This document shows positions 9,654 through 17,776 of a stretch of DNA of 64,000 bases, one piece after another (position 1 is the first letter of the stretch; each line of letters starts with the position of its first letter). A program made the position numbers and the translations under genes. A model generated the notes under the pieces. The model was not told the DNA's origin and made no database searches. It saw only the letters and a list, made by a program, of their open reading frames with translations. Source of the DNA: Bacillus sp. AFS015802 (GTDB taxonomy: Bacteria; Bacillota; Bacilli; Bacillales; Bacillaceae_B); the NCBI RefSeq assembly GCF_002561455.1, contig NZ_NTUP01000013.1:1-64000 (forward strand), in the 5' to 3' direction.

Positions 9654-9703
9654 TTGACCACTGTGGTCAATTTCATTTTAATACTTTTGACCACAGTGGT
9701 CAA
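9654..9703 (-). promoter_or_regulatory. Promoter and twin TetR operators TTGACCAC-N-GTGGTCAA
   Basis: A 17-bp palindrome occurs at 9654-9670 and again, as its exact reverse complement, at 9687-9703, centres 33 bp (about three helical turns) apart. On the minus strand TTGACC (9698-9703) and TAAAAT (9675-9680) form a promoter with a 17-bp spacer. The distal operator covers the -35 box and the proximal one sits just after the -10 box, which is a textbook repression layout. Confidence 0.85.
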
Positions 9704-9860
9704 TGTTATTTTTGAATAGTAATTCTTCTTCTACTTCTTTAAAAAATGAATGGAGTTTCACGATATACAAGTATATAACCGAAAAAAATAGCAAAATTTC
9801 ATAGATAAACTTGCACAAAAAAGAACAAACGTGTAGTATATTTTTAAAAGGAGGAATATT

Positions 9861-10190
9861 ATGGTATACAGAGTACGAACCTATGAGATCATTCCAGATG
9901 TTTTACCACAGTTCAATCATTTTTTTCATGAGTATTTACTCCCCAACCAGATACGCTTTGGAGCTGTATTAATTGGCAGGTGGGTGAACATGGGAAGGAC
10001 AAAAATCACCGCAATATGGAAATATGAATCAATGGATCACCTTAAACAAATTGAAAAGAGTATAAAGGAAACAAGCCTTCATCAGATAGCTCAATCTTAT
10101 AGAAAGACGATTGAGCCTCTGTTTATATCGACGCATGAAGAATATTGGAACATGACAGGGAGCTATAATGGAGAAGGAGATGTAAAATGA
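9861..10190 (+). CDS. NIPSNAP-family small protein
   Basis: A 109-residue alpha/beta protein of the dimeric ferredoxin-like NIPSNAP type (start MVYRVRTYEIIPDVLPQFNHFF, mid-region KITAIWKYESMDHL). The biochemical role of bacterial members is unknown to me. AAAGGAGG is 8 bases upstream. Its last four bases overlap the start of the YdcF-like gene, so the two are coupled. Confidence 0.75.
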   Translation: MVYRVRTYEIIPDVLPQFNHFFHEYLLPNQIRFGAVLIGRWVNMGRTKITAIWKYESMDHLKQIEKSIKETSLHQIAQSYRKTIEPLFISTHEEYWNMTGSYNGEGDVK

Positions 10191-10822
10191 AACCGACCAT
10201 TCCAAGAGAACCGTATGTACCGCATCTAACCCTGAGCGAAATAGAGTTTTTAACAGAGCTTACATTTGGCTTGGAGGTAAAGCCGAAAGAGTGTGACGCC
10301 CTTTTCGTCTTCAGTGGAACTCATTCTTGGCATTGGGAGAAATCCGTAGAAGCTTACGATGAAGGGTATGTCCGTAAAATCATTGTTACCGGTGGTAGAA
10401 GTTTGACAGGAGTCCCTCATCCGGAATGGGAAGGAAACCGACAAGAGAATCTTTCCGAAGCCGGGATCATTATTTCCCATCTCCTGCAGGCAGGGATCCC
10501 GTCTCACTCTATCGTTTATGAAGAAAAATCCACGAATTCCCTTGAAAATGTTCTTTATGCAAAAAAGGTTTTTGATTTCAACACAGTACATTCACTGATG
10601 GTGGTATGCAAAGGTCATGCAACGGGGAGACAACTTCGTACCCTACAGAAGCATTTACCTGACGGAATCGAATATATTCCTTATACATTCCCCACCACGT
10701 ATGAGGAGAACGAGGTGGACAGATACAACTGGATGGAGTCCGATATTGGTAGAAAAAGAGTATGGGGAGAGTATTTACGGATTGAAAAGTATGGGAAGAT
10801 GGGGCATTTACTTCCTTTATAA
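10187..10822 (+). CDS. YdcF/ElyC-like protein (DUF218)
   Basis: A 211-residue protein of the DUF218 family (YdcF, SanA, ElyC). Family features seen are CDALFVFSGTHSW, KIIVTGGRS, the EEKSTNSLENVLYAKK segment and VVCKGHATGRQL. No signal peptide or membrane helix is obvious, so it is probably cytoplasmic, as E. coli YdcF is thought to be. It overlaps the NIPSNAP gene by 4 bases. Function is not established for this subgroup. Confidence 0.8.
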   Translation: MKPTIPREPYVPHLTLSEIEFLTELTFGLEVKPKECDALFVFSGTHSWHWEKSVEAYDEGYVRKIIVTGGRSLTGVPHPEWEGNRQENLSEAGIIISHLLQAGIPSHSIVYEEKSTNSLENVLYAKKVFDFNTVHSLMVVCKGHATGRQLRTLQKHLPDGIEYIPYTFPTTYEENEVDRYNWMESDIGRKRVWGEYLRIEKYGKMGHLLPL

Positions 10823-10858
10823 AATGGATTTGTCATTACGAAAAAAGGGATCTAAACA

Positions 10859-10880
10859 AGCTCAGGGGGACCCCTGAGCT
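10859..10880. terminator. Intrinsic terminator between convergent units
   Basis: AGCTCAGGGG and CCCCTGAGCT form a 10-bp stem with a 2-base loop. The following T-run (TTCTCATTT) is imperfect, as is the one on the other strand. Confidence 0.6.
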
Positions 10881-10892
10881 TTCTCATTTATT

Positions 10893-11258
10893 TCACCCGT
10901 ACAAACGTGCGGTTTCCACGCCTAAATAAGCGAACGAAACGCCAAACGTGTAACTGAGTAAAAGATACGTAATCAGTAGTTTCCACTTTCTATCGGCAAG
11001 CAGCTGAATGTTCTCCAGTTTGAACGTGGAAAAGGTGGTGAAAGCTCCGAGAAAACCGGTTCCTAGAAGAAGGATGCCTGATTCGTTGATTCCAGTCCCA
11101 ATCACGAATCCGAGAAGAAATGATCCGATCAGATTCACGCATAAGGTGGCGTATGGAAAGTCCGATGTAATATATTTCTTGAACAAGCGGCTGATCCAAA
11201 AGCGGGACATGGCCCCAAAGAAACCGCCTAATGCGACCATCATTCCTTGAACTATCAT
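10893..11258 (-). CDS. crcB: Fluoride channel subunit (CrcB/Fluc)
   Basis: A 121-residue protein with four membrane helices that should export fluoride passively as an antiparallel dimer. The pore motif GTGFLGAFTTFSTFKLE is present at about residues 67-83. It starts two bases after the stop of the upstream crcB gene, whose last codons supply the ribosome binding site (AGAAGGGGG). Such adjacent pairs in bacilli commonly encode a heterodimeric channel. I found no fluoride riboswitch upstream. Confidence 0.88.
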   Translation of the reverse strand: MIVQGMMVALGGFFGAMSRFWISRLFKKYITSDFPYATLCVNLIGSFLLGFVIGTGINESGILLLGTGFLGAFTTFSTFKLENIQLLADRKWKLLITYLLLSYTFGVSFAYLGVETARLYG

Positions 11259-11260
11259 CT

Positions 11261-11659
11261 TTATGCCCCCTTCTGTTTAGATTGAGTGAATGTGTGTTTT
11301 CCGAACGTATAGCCAGCCCATGACATCAACAGCCCACCGAACGCACTCCCCAATACATACAAAAAGGCCGTAAACAAATGGGAATGGGAAAGAAGATTCA
11401 CCGTTTCCACACTGAATGTCGAGAACGTCGTGAAGGATCCGATCAATCCCGTTCCGATGGCGGTTGCTGCCATTGGATGGATCTTCTTCAGTTGAAATAA
11501 ATAGGTGGTCACCCAGCCCAAAGTGAAGCTTCCGATCATATTCGCCAGAAAGGTACCGATAGGAAACGTAAAATCCCACCAATCCCCTGCAAGTATTCCA
11601 AGATAATATCTCAATAGAGCACCCACCATACCGGCAGCACCTACGAGGATATAGACCAT
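11261..11659 (-). CDS. crcB: Fluoride channel subunit (CrcB/Fluc)
   Basis: A 132-residue, four-helix CrcB protein with the pore motif GTGLIGSFTTFSTFSVE. First gene of the pair; the ATG is preceded by GAGGTG. Divergence from its partner at 10893 suggests two differently oriented subunits of one dual-topology-derived channel, which is known for paired Fluc proteins. Confidence 0.88.
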   Translation of the reverse strand: MVYILVGAAGMVGALLRYYLGILAGDWWDFTFPIGTFLANMIGSFTLGWVTTYLFQLKKIHPMAATAIGTGLIGSFTTFSTFSVETVNLLSHSHLFTAFLYVLGSAFGGLLMSWAGYTFGKHTFTQSKQKGA

Positions 11660-11687
11660 ATTTTCACCTCAATCATTGGATTTCTTA

Positions 11688-11729
11688 ATGAAAGGACTCC
11701 TACCAATACAACTGTATCAGTAGGAGTCC
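11688..11729 (-). terminator. Intrinsic terminator after mgtE
   Basis: GGACTCCTAC and GTAGGAGTCC form a 10-bp perfect stem, extended by an inner GATAC/GTAT helix, followed on the minus strand by TTTCATT. A second small hairpin (GGCAAA/TTTGCC, 11749-11764) lies between it and the mgtE stop. Confidence 0.65.
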
Positions 11730-11807
11730 GTTTCTTTTCAATACATAAGGCAAACTCCTTTGCCGTTCACTCTATTTTACCAACCCCAGAATTTATTGCC
11801 AAATGCT

Positions 11808-13166
11808 CTACATTAATTTCGTAATAAACATGGTAGCAATGCCGAAATAGATGAGGAGTGAGAGGATATCATTAATCGTGGTGATCAATGGCCCCGATGC
11901 GACGGCTGGATCAACGTTGAACTTGTACAGGATGAGGGGGATGATGGTTCCTGCCAACGTCCCGATGATCAGGGTGATCAGCAAAGAGCTTCCCACTACA
12001 AGGCCAAGCACGATATTCCCCTGCCACACAAATGCGATGATGGCGATCATGAGGGCACATGTCACACCGATGATGATGCCCACCCATAGCTCACGGAAAA
12101 TCAGCTTAATGACTTGTTTCACATCCAGATCATTCGAGACCAATCCCCTTACGACAACGGCAAGAGATTGCGTACCCGTATTCCCGGTCATTCCCGCAAT
12201 CATCGGCATAAAGAATGCGAGCGCCACCACTTGTTCCAGGGTGGCCGAGAACCTGTCAATGATACTTCCCGACACAAGACCAATGAACAACAGCAGGATC
12301 AGCCAAGGCAGACGGCGATAGGCAGCGACGAGTGGTTTGGTTGTAAAGTCAATTGATTTACCTGATGCGGATAATTTCTCGATGTCTTCATTGGCTTCCT
12401 GGATGACAACATCAATGATGTCATCGACGGTAATGACCCCAACAAGCCTTCCATCTTCTTCGATGACAGGAAGAGTGATGAAATCATAACGGCTGATCAA
12501 TTTCGCCACTTCTTCCTGATCCGTATGGACATCCACTTTCACCACACGGCTGTACATAATATCTTCTATTTTATCTAATAACTCACCAAGCAATAAATCC
12601 TTATACGAAATGACACCGATCAATTTTTTCTCTTCATCGATGACATACAAATAGTTCAGATACTCCGCAAGTTCCGCGAAATGCTTCAATTTATCCACAG
12701 CTTCACGGACCGTATAATGTTTAGGTATCCAGACATACCGATTGTTCATGATACGACCGGCCGTTTCCGGTTGATAGGTCATGAGATTCTGGACGACCTG
12801 AGACTCAGCCTGGTTCATTTCTGATAGTAGTTCTTCTATCTTCTCAGGCTCTAAGTCGGTCAATAATGTGGCGAGATTATCATTTTCCATCAAGTCGAGG
12901 ACTTTCGTCGACTTTTCGATTCCCAATTTTTCCAAGACGACCAACTGATCTTCTCTTTCAATCTCCTGAATGAATTCCGTTAATTCTTCGAGAGGTAAAT
13001 ATAGCAGAAATTTATTCCGGTGCTTGGAGGGGATATGTAAATATTGCTGAGCGATATCATAAGGCTGCAGCTCTTCAATAATCGTTAAAAAAGTATTTTT
13101 CTTGCCATCTTTCAAGCTTTGAATGATGGCAAGGGTGATTTCATTTTCCGTCATGGCTAATGTCAT
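11808..13166 (-). CDS. mgtE: Magnesium transporter MgtE
   Basis: A 452-residue Mg2+ channel. In order: a helical MgtE N domain (about residues 10-130), two CBS domains (about 135-255, containing YVIDEEKKLIGVISYKDLL and LPVIEEDGRLVGVITVDDI), a plug helix and five C-terminal membrane helices. The segment MPMIAGMTGNTGTQSLAVVVRG carries the Gly-Asn-rich pore motif of the family. The ATG follows AAGGAG by 8 bases. No M-box is recognisable in the 112 bases before it, so regulation is probably through Mg2+-gated channel closure. Confidence 0.93.
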   Translation of the reverse strand: MTLAMTENEITLAIIQSLKDGKKNTFLTIIEELQPYDIAQQYLHIPSKHRNKFLLYLPLEELTEFIQEIEREDQLVVLEKLGIEKSTKVLDLMENDNLATLLTDLEPEKIEELLSEMNQAESQVVQNLMTYQPETAGRIMNNRYVWIPKHYTVREAVDKLKHFAELAEYLNYLYVIDEEKKLIGVISYKDLLLGELLDKIEDIMYSRVVKVDVHTDQEEVAKLISRYDFITLPVIEEDGRLVGVITVDDIIDVVIQEANEDIEKLSASGKSIDFTTKPLVAAYRRLPWLILLLFIGLVSGSIIDRFSATLEQVVALAFFMPMIAGMTGNTGTQSLAVVVRGLVSNDLDVKQVIKLIFRELWVGIIIGVTCALMIAIIAFVWQGNIVLGLVVGSSLLITLIIGTLAGTIIPLILYKFNVDPAVASGPLITTINDILSLLIYFGIATMFITKLM

Positions 13167-13278
13167 AATGCGTACTCCTTATGATGTGTTTCTATTTGGA
13201 TGAATGACATGGGGAGATACCTTAAGGAAAGATTCCCCCACCTTCCTAGTCTCTCCTAAATTAGATGGAAACCCCACT

Positions 13279-16200
13279 TCAATTCAAGTCTGAGTCTATC
13301 GATAGGATTTCCATCAACTCATCCTCCGTCATGATCTTATCGATTCTTTCATCCGGATCCAAGACTTCCTTTATCAAGTGCCTCTTTTTATCCTGAAGCT
13401 CGTTCATTTTCTCTTCGATCGTCCCTTTGGCGATAAGTTTTATCACCTGGACCTTGTTCTTCTGTCCCATCCTGTGAGCACGATCTGCCGCTTGTTCCTC
13501 GACAGCTGGATTCCACCACGTATCATACAGAATGACCGTATCGGCACTCGTTAAGTTAAGCCCAGTTCCTCCTGCTTTGAGTGATATGAGAAACAGATTG
13601 CGTTCCCCTTCATTAAATCGATTGCACATTTCCACCCGTTCTTCTGAGGGAGTGTTCCCATTAAGATAAAAGTAAGATTGTCCGTTACTGGATAGCTCTC
13701 TTCCCATCATCTCAAGCATTTTTGTAAACTGAGAAAATACAAGGACCCTTCTGCCAGACAACCGTGCCTCCTCCAGCATGTCCATGAGCTGTAAGAATTT
13801 CGCTGAGGAACCCTGATAACCATCTACGAATAGTGAAGTATGGCAGCAGATCTGTCTTAACCTGGTCAAGCCGGCGAGAATTTTGATTTTATTTTTCCTC
13901 AATGTGTTCTTATCCAGATGCTTCATTGTATCGTGCTTCAGCTTCGCAAGGTAGGCTGCGTACAACTCTTTCTGCTGGGGGAGGAGTTCCGTGGAATCTA
14001 TGGACTCTTCTTTCCCTGGAAGCTCAGACAACACGTCTTCCTTCAATCTGCGAAGAACAAATGGCCGGATTATTTTCGCTATCTCTTTTTTAGTCAACCT
14101 GCTGTAATCCTTAAGACCCCGGAATAATCCGGGAAAAACAACGTGAAAGATGGCCCACAGTTCTTCAAGTGAATTCTCCACAGGCGTCCCTGTCAATGCG
14201 AACCGATTCTTTGCCTGTATCCCTTTGACGCTCTTCGCCGTTTGGGTGAGTGGGTTTTTAAATGCCTGTGCCTCATCATAAAAGACCGTATGGAATTCCT
14301 GAAGCCCAAACCACTTGCTGTCGCCCCGCAGTAAAGGGTAGGAGGTGATGATCACATCCGCATCCATCATTTTTTTCTGTTTCTTCCTTCGTTCAGCTTT
14401 GTTCCCATCCAGGATGAGGGTATTGAGGCCTGGAGCAAATTTTTCACATTCACTTTTCCAGTTATAGGTCAATGAAGAGGGACACACAATCAGAGCCGGA
14501 TGCTTACCAGCCCGGATTTCTTCCAGTTCCGACACGATGAAGGCAATACTTTGTACCGTTTTCCCCAATCCCATGTCATCGGCTAAAATCCCTCCGAATC
14601 CATAATGGGATAGGGTCTTCATCCAGCGGAAGCCGGTTTTCTGATACTCTCTCAGCTTGGTGTCCAATGCGGGTGGGTCAGAAATCTCCATACTGTCCGG
14701 ATTCATAATATGATTGTAAAATTCTTTAAATGAGTTTTCAAACGTAAACGGATGTCCTGCATCTACAGTATCGAGAAGATGAAGGCTCTGGTGCAAGGGA
14801 AGCTCGAGTCCCTTCACGAAATCATTCTTATCAGCCTGAGAAGTATGAAGGAATCTCTGGATCTCTTGAAATTCCTTGGACTCCAGCGACAGCAGTGAGC
14901 CGTTTCGCATCCTGTAAAATTTCCGCTTTTCTTCAAGGGCGTCCAGGATTTCCATTACCTGTCTGTCGGGGATGCCATCCATCTCAAACGAAAACTCCAA
15001 CCAGTTCATTCGTTCCTTTTTCACTTTGACCCGGATTTTTGGTACATGATTCCCTTTGGAAATCCTGTTTCTTACGGCCGTAGTCGCATAGATTTGGACA
15101 TCCTTTTGAAGCTTCGTCACTCCATAGGTTAAAAACTCATATTCCAGATCCTCATTGTGTAAAAAGTAGCCTCCTTCCGTTTTCCCGAAAGAAAACTCGT
15201 CCATCCATTCAAGAATCCTATCCTCTTTCTCAACATCCCGCATCAACAGGGACCCTGCTTTGGCTTGCCGGGTTTCAAGGGGATGGATGACGACATGCTC
15301 ATAATGGAATTCAAGTCCCGCCAACAAACGATTTTTCACTCGGTCGAGATATAATTTGGCCACAAGGGGAACCGATTCCAAGCTTCGGGAAATGTCTTCT
15401 GATATATCGACTTTCCCTAATTTCTTCAAACCAACAGCGACTTTCTCAAGGAAAAATCCGATTTGATTTTGAGGAATCGTTATGTAATCTGCCCCAGAAT
15501 GGTCCAGCAGTCGTTTTAATTCAGAAAGTCGTTTGCAGTCCATGGTTTCCAGCTGTGTAAATGAGCCATCATGAATGACAGTTTGATACTCTTCCATGAC
15601 GATCATATCCATTAAGCCCGAGATGAATAGACGATATCCGCCTTGTTCCTCTTGTCTGAACTGAAACTCCAATGGAAGAGGCAGTTCCTTTTTCCCTATG
15701 CCTTCGAAGATGCGATCACTGTACTGTACTTTCACGTTTTCCTGACGCATTAATAACGATAATAAGGCCTCCCATGACGATGATGGGATAAGTAAACATT
15801 CACCCTGGTTTTTTCCCGCAGGGGAATCCTTCGAACATTTCAGGAGATATTGAATGACGGCATCCGTTTCATTCTCAAAGCAATGAAATTCGGGATTGAA
15901 GATAAAAGAGTCTGTCAGTGCAAAGGGCTTCCCTTCGGTGATGTTTGTCAGAAACTCCCCTACCCTCTGGACCTTGTGACCCTGTATGGAAAACTCAATT
16001 CCGAGCATTCCCCGCCCATCTTTGATCTGTACCGGTTTGATCAAAAATTCGGTTGGGAGTATCTGTCGGTTTTCAAAATGCCGTAGCTTACTTGTCGAGC
16101 GGAATGACTCTTCCTGAAACAGGGTGATAAATTCCTCCGTTACTCCGGTTTCATTGTTTTCAAGCGGTCTCTGTTGATCCTGTATGGCCAACAGCGCACC

Positions 16201-16446
16201 CGCAATATGCTGACAATCCTTATCAAATGAAGCAAGCTTCGGACAGCTGCACCGGGCTTGTATTTCTCCGGTGGTGATTTCTTGAATGATGACTTGGAAA
16301 TCTTCCTCCCCCATTACGGTTACACTATAATAATCGCTGGTATTTTCGCCTATCTTCACTTTTCCGGATCGGTAATATGCCTCTCCCCGTTTGAAAGAGA
16401 CTGTACCACACCGGTCTTTTATCAGTTTTTGATGTATAGCCTTCAA
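13279..16446 (-). CDS. SWIM zinc-finger SNF2-family helicase/ATPase
   Basis: A large Swi2/Snf2 ATPase of about 1055 residues, similar in build to B. subtilis YwqA. An N-terminal SWIM zinc finger is visible as ARCSCP followed by CQH. Downstream are the RecA-like domains with Walker A ILADDMGLGKTVQS (about residue 620), motif II DEAQ instead of DEAH (about 724), ALTGTPVENSLEELW, and the C-terminal helicase motifs DTWWNPAVEEQAADRAHRMGQ. It probably remodels protein-DNA or RNA polymerase complexes, by analogy with RapA. The start is uncertain: TTG at 16446 has GGAAGGA nine bases upstream, ATG at 16464 has none, and the frame remains open to 16533. Confidence 0.85.
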   Translation of the reverse strand: MKAIHQKLIKDRCGTVSFKRGEAYYRSGKVKIGENTSDYYSVTVMGEEDFQVIIQEITTGEIQARCSCPKLASFDKDCQHIAGALLAIQDQQRPLENNETGVTEEFITLFQEESFRSTSKLRHFENRQILPTEFLIKPVQIKDGRGMLGIEFSIQGHKVQRVGEFLTNITEGKPFALTDSFIFNPEFHCFENETDAVIQYLLKCSKDSPAGKNQGECLLIPSSSWEALLSLLMRQENVKVQYSDRIFEGIGKKELPLPLEFQFRQEEQGGYRLFISGLMDMIVMEEYQTVIHDGSFTQLETMDCKRLSELKRLLDHSGADYITIPQNQIGFFLEKVAVGLKKLGKVDISEDISRSLESVPLVAKLYLDRVKNRLLAGLEFHYEHVVIHPLETRQAKAGSLLMRDVEKEDRILEWMDEFSFGKTEGGYFLHNEDLEYEFLTYGVTKLQKDVQIYATTAVRNRISKGNHVPKIRVKVKKERMNWLEFSFEMDGIPDRQVMEILDALEEKRKFYRMRNGSLLSLESKEFQEIQRFLHTSQADKNDFVKGLELPLHQSLHLLDTVDAGHPFTFENSFKEFYNHIMNPDSMEISDPPALDTKLREYQKTGFRWMKTLSHYGFGGILADDMGLGKTVQSIAFIVSELEEIRAGKHPALIVCPSSLTYNWKSECEKFAPGLNTLILDGNKAERRKKQKKMMDADVIITSYPLLRGDSKWFGLQEFHTVFYDEAQAFKNPLTQTAKSVKGIQAKNRFALTGTPVENSLEELWAIFHVVFPGLFRGLKDYSRLTKKEIAKIIRPFVLRRLKEDVLSELPGKEESIDSTELLPQQKELYAAYLAKLKHDTMKHLDKNTLRKNKIKILAGLTRLRQICCHTSLFVDGYQGSSAKFLQLMDMLEEARLSGRRVLVFSQFTKMLEMMGRELSSNGQSYFYLNGNTPSEERVEMCNRFNEGERNLFLISLKAGGTGLNLTSADTVILYDTWWNPAVEEQAADRAHRMGQKNKVQVIKLIAKGTIEEKMNELQDKKRHLIKEVLDPDERIDKIMTEDELMEILSIDSDLN

Positions 16447-16603
16447 TGGTATGGTTCCTTCCATGAAAATGTTTATGAATGAATCATAGTAGATCATTCT
16501 TATGATAACAACAAAGTGGGAAATTAGAAACAATGAGAGGGGAATACTATATTAATAGAAACGTATAATTACGGAATGATCAACATAGGATATAGGGAAG
16601 CAG

Positions 16604-16640
16604 AAAAAAATCCGCACTATGAGGCCAGTCATAGTCCGGA
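16604..16640 (-). terminator. Intrinsic terminator of the Hol-Tox-like gene
   Basis: On the minus strand TCCG-G-ACTATGA pairs with TCATAGT-G-CGGA (11 pairs around one mismatch, 6-base loop) and is followed by seven T. It lies 20 bases after the toxin stop codon. Confidence 0.8.
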
Positions 16641-16659
16641 AAAATGATCATCGGATTGT

Positions 16660-16743
16660 CTACTTTTCGATGTGGTTCAATAAGGATATGATGAAACTTC
16701 CCGCTTGGAACATGAGCATGAAAATGTAGTATTCCTCCATCAT
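16660..16743 (-). CDS. Hol-Tox/BsrE-like small hydrophobic type I toxin (27 aa)
   Basis: A 27-codon gene beginning ATG ATG GAG GAA and ending TAG. The peptide is MMEEYYIFMLMFQAGSFIIS followed by LLNHIEK. Its ribosome binding site is an almost perfect AAGGAGGTGA (complement at 16746-16755). The pattern (a short polar start, then one hydrophobic helix with LM-F-x2-GSFIIxLL, then a charged IEK end) closely matches the putative holin-like toxin family, including BsrE of B. subtilis as I remember it. A dedicated terminator follows at 16604-16640. By family knowledge such peptides insert in the membrane and are silenced by an antisense RNA. A weak plus-strand promoter (TTGGAA-N16-TAGTAT, 16705-16732) and the terminator at 16852-16890 could define that antitoxin; this part is inference. 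Confidence 0.7.
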   Translation of the reverse strand: MMEEYYIFMLMFQAGSFIISLLNHIEK

Positions 16744-16851
16744 CTTCACCTCCTTCCGGGGGAAATATTTGTCCCCATTTGATATCTATGTTGGAATGAC
16801 TCATTTCATGCGTTTTTTTGTAGTGAAATGGATATTGCCGATGTAAAATCG

Positions 16852-16890
16852 AAAACCCTGGAGGTCTTTTGAGAGACCACCAGGGTTTTT
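16852..16890. terminator. Strong bidirectional terminator (possible antitoxin RNA end)
   Basis: AACCCTGG/CCAGGGTT enclosing GGTCT/AGACC, with AAAA on one side and TTTTT on the other. No annotated gene ends here on the plus strand, so it may end an antisense RNA to the toxin gene. Confidence 0.6.
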
Positions 16891-17023
16891 GATTGATAAA
16901 GTAGAGACACGGACGAAGAAAAGCATCAGCGAAATATCTATTCTATTTGCGAACATGCGTCCTGCCACACACACCGTGTAAACCTTAAAGTTCATGAAAG
17001 TTTCGCTTACATCATATTTTCTA

Positions 17024-17052
17024 TTGCATACCGGGACTTTTTTATGTAAATT
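17024..17052 (+). promoter_or_regulatory. sigma-A-like promoter of acetate transporter gene
   Basis: TTGCAT (17024-17029), 17-bp spacer, TAAATT (17047-17052), 30 bases before the gene start. Confidence 0.5.
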
Positions 17053-17082
17053 AGTCAAGTATGTTTAATAGGAGGTATCATC

Positions 17083-17700
17083 ATGAATCACACACAAACC
17101 ACTCAACGGGTTCAAATAGCGGCAGCCGATCCATCGGCACTTGGACTTTTCGGACTGGCTATGGTCACCCTTGTCGCTTCGTCGGCAAAACTTGGATGGA
17201 CAGACGGGGTTTCGTTCGTATTGCCATGGGCGATTTTCCTCGGAGGCATTGCTCAATTGATGGCAAGCTTTGGGGATGCCAAACATAATAATACGTTTGG
17301 AATGACGGCATTTGGTGCGTTCGGATTATTTTGGCTTGGAGTCGGAACATCCTGGCTGATCTCATTCGGAGTATTCGGTCAGGCAGCAGCTGCAGCAGTC
17401 GATCCACAACAGCTGGGGATTGCTTATATTGGCTATCTGATATTCAGTATTTTCATGACAGTTGGAGCGATGGAAACCCATAAGGTTTTATTAATTATCT
17501 TTGTTCTCATTGATTTCTTATTTATCGGTCTTTCCTTGTCTACATTGGGGATTGCACCTGAAGCTACACACAAATTGGCAGCGATCTCTGAATTGTTTAT
17601 CGCCCTATTCAGCTTTTATGGTTCTGCCGCAAGTGTGCTGAACACACACTTCGGGAAAGAAACCCTTCCGGTCGGAAAGCCGTTCGGAATATTTAAATAA
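17083..17700 (+). CDS. Acetate uptake transporter (SatP/YaaH, GPR1/FUN34 family)
   Basis: A 205-residue protein with six membrane helices that should import acetate or succinate with protons. The N-terminal family signature normally reads NPAPLGL and appears here as ADPSALGLFGLAMVT at about residues 9-23, a noticeable variation. AGGAGG is 8 bases before the ATG. Monocistronic with its own promoter and terminator. Confidence 0.88.
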   Translation: MNHTQTTQRVQIAAADPSALGLFGLAMVTLVASSAKLGWTDGVSFVLPWAIFLGGIAQLMASFGDAKHNNTFGMTAFGAFGLFWLGVGTSWLISFGVFGQAAAAAVDPQQLGIAYIGYLIFSIFMTVGAMETHKVLLIIFVLIDFLFIGLSLSTLGIAPEATHKLAAISELFIALFSFYGSAASVLNTHFGKETLPVGKPFGIFK

Positions 17701-17708
17701 ACACAAAG

Positions 17709-17742
17709 AAGAGCTGGATGAGTGACTCACCCAGCTCTTTTC
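17709..17742 (+). terminator. Intrinsic terminator after acetate transporter
   Basis: AAGAGCTGG/CCAGCTCTT stem enclosing a TGAGTGACTCA palindrome, followed by TTTTC. Confidence 0.75.
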
Positions 17743-17776
17743 ATAGTAAAAATAACCACCTTAACAGACGGTCACC

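Noticed and set aside
11660..11800. Possible fluoride riboswitch upstream of the crcB pair
   Set aside because: The hairpins here (11694-11729 and 11749-11764) fit an mgtE terminator; the conserved aptamer core is not present.
13167..13278. M-box magnesium riboswitch before mgtE
   Set aside because: The gap is only 112 bases and shows none of the conserved M-box segments.
16580..16804. 74-codon minus-strand frame overlapping the toxin-like gene
   Set aside because: It has no ribosome binding site at its ATG and reads through the toxin gene and terminator hairpin; the 27-codon frame has the Shine-Dalgarno.
16994..17013. CcpA cre-like sequence TGAAAGTTTCGCTTACA before the acetate transporter
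   Set aside because: The arms are three bases too far apart for the cre consensus.
16801..17058. 85-codon minus-strand frame upstream of the acetate transporter
   Set aside because: It crosses a strong bidirectional terminator and the transporter promoter, lacks a ribosome binding site and has no recognisable domain.
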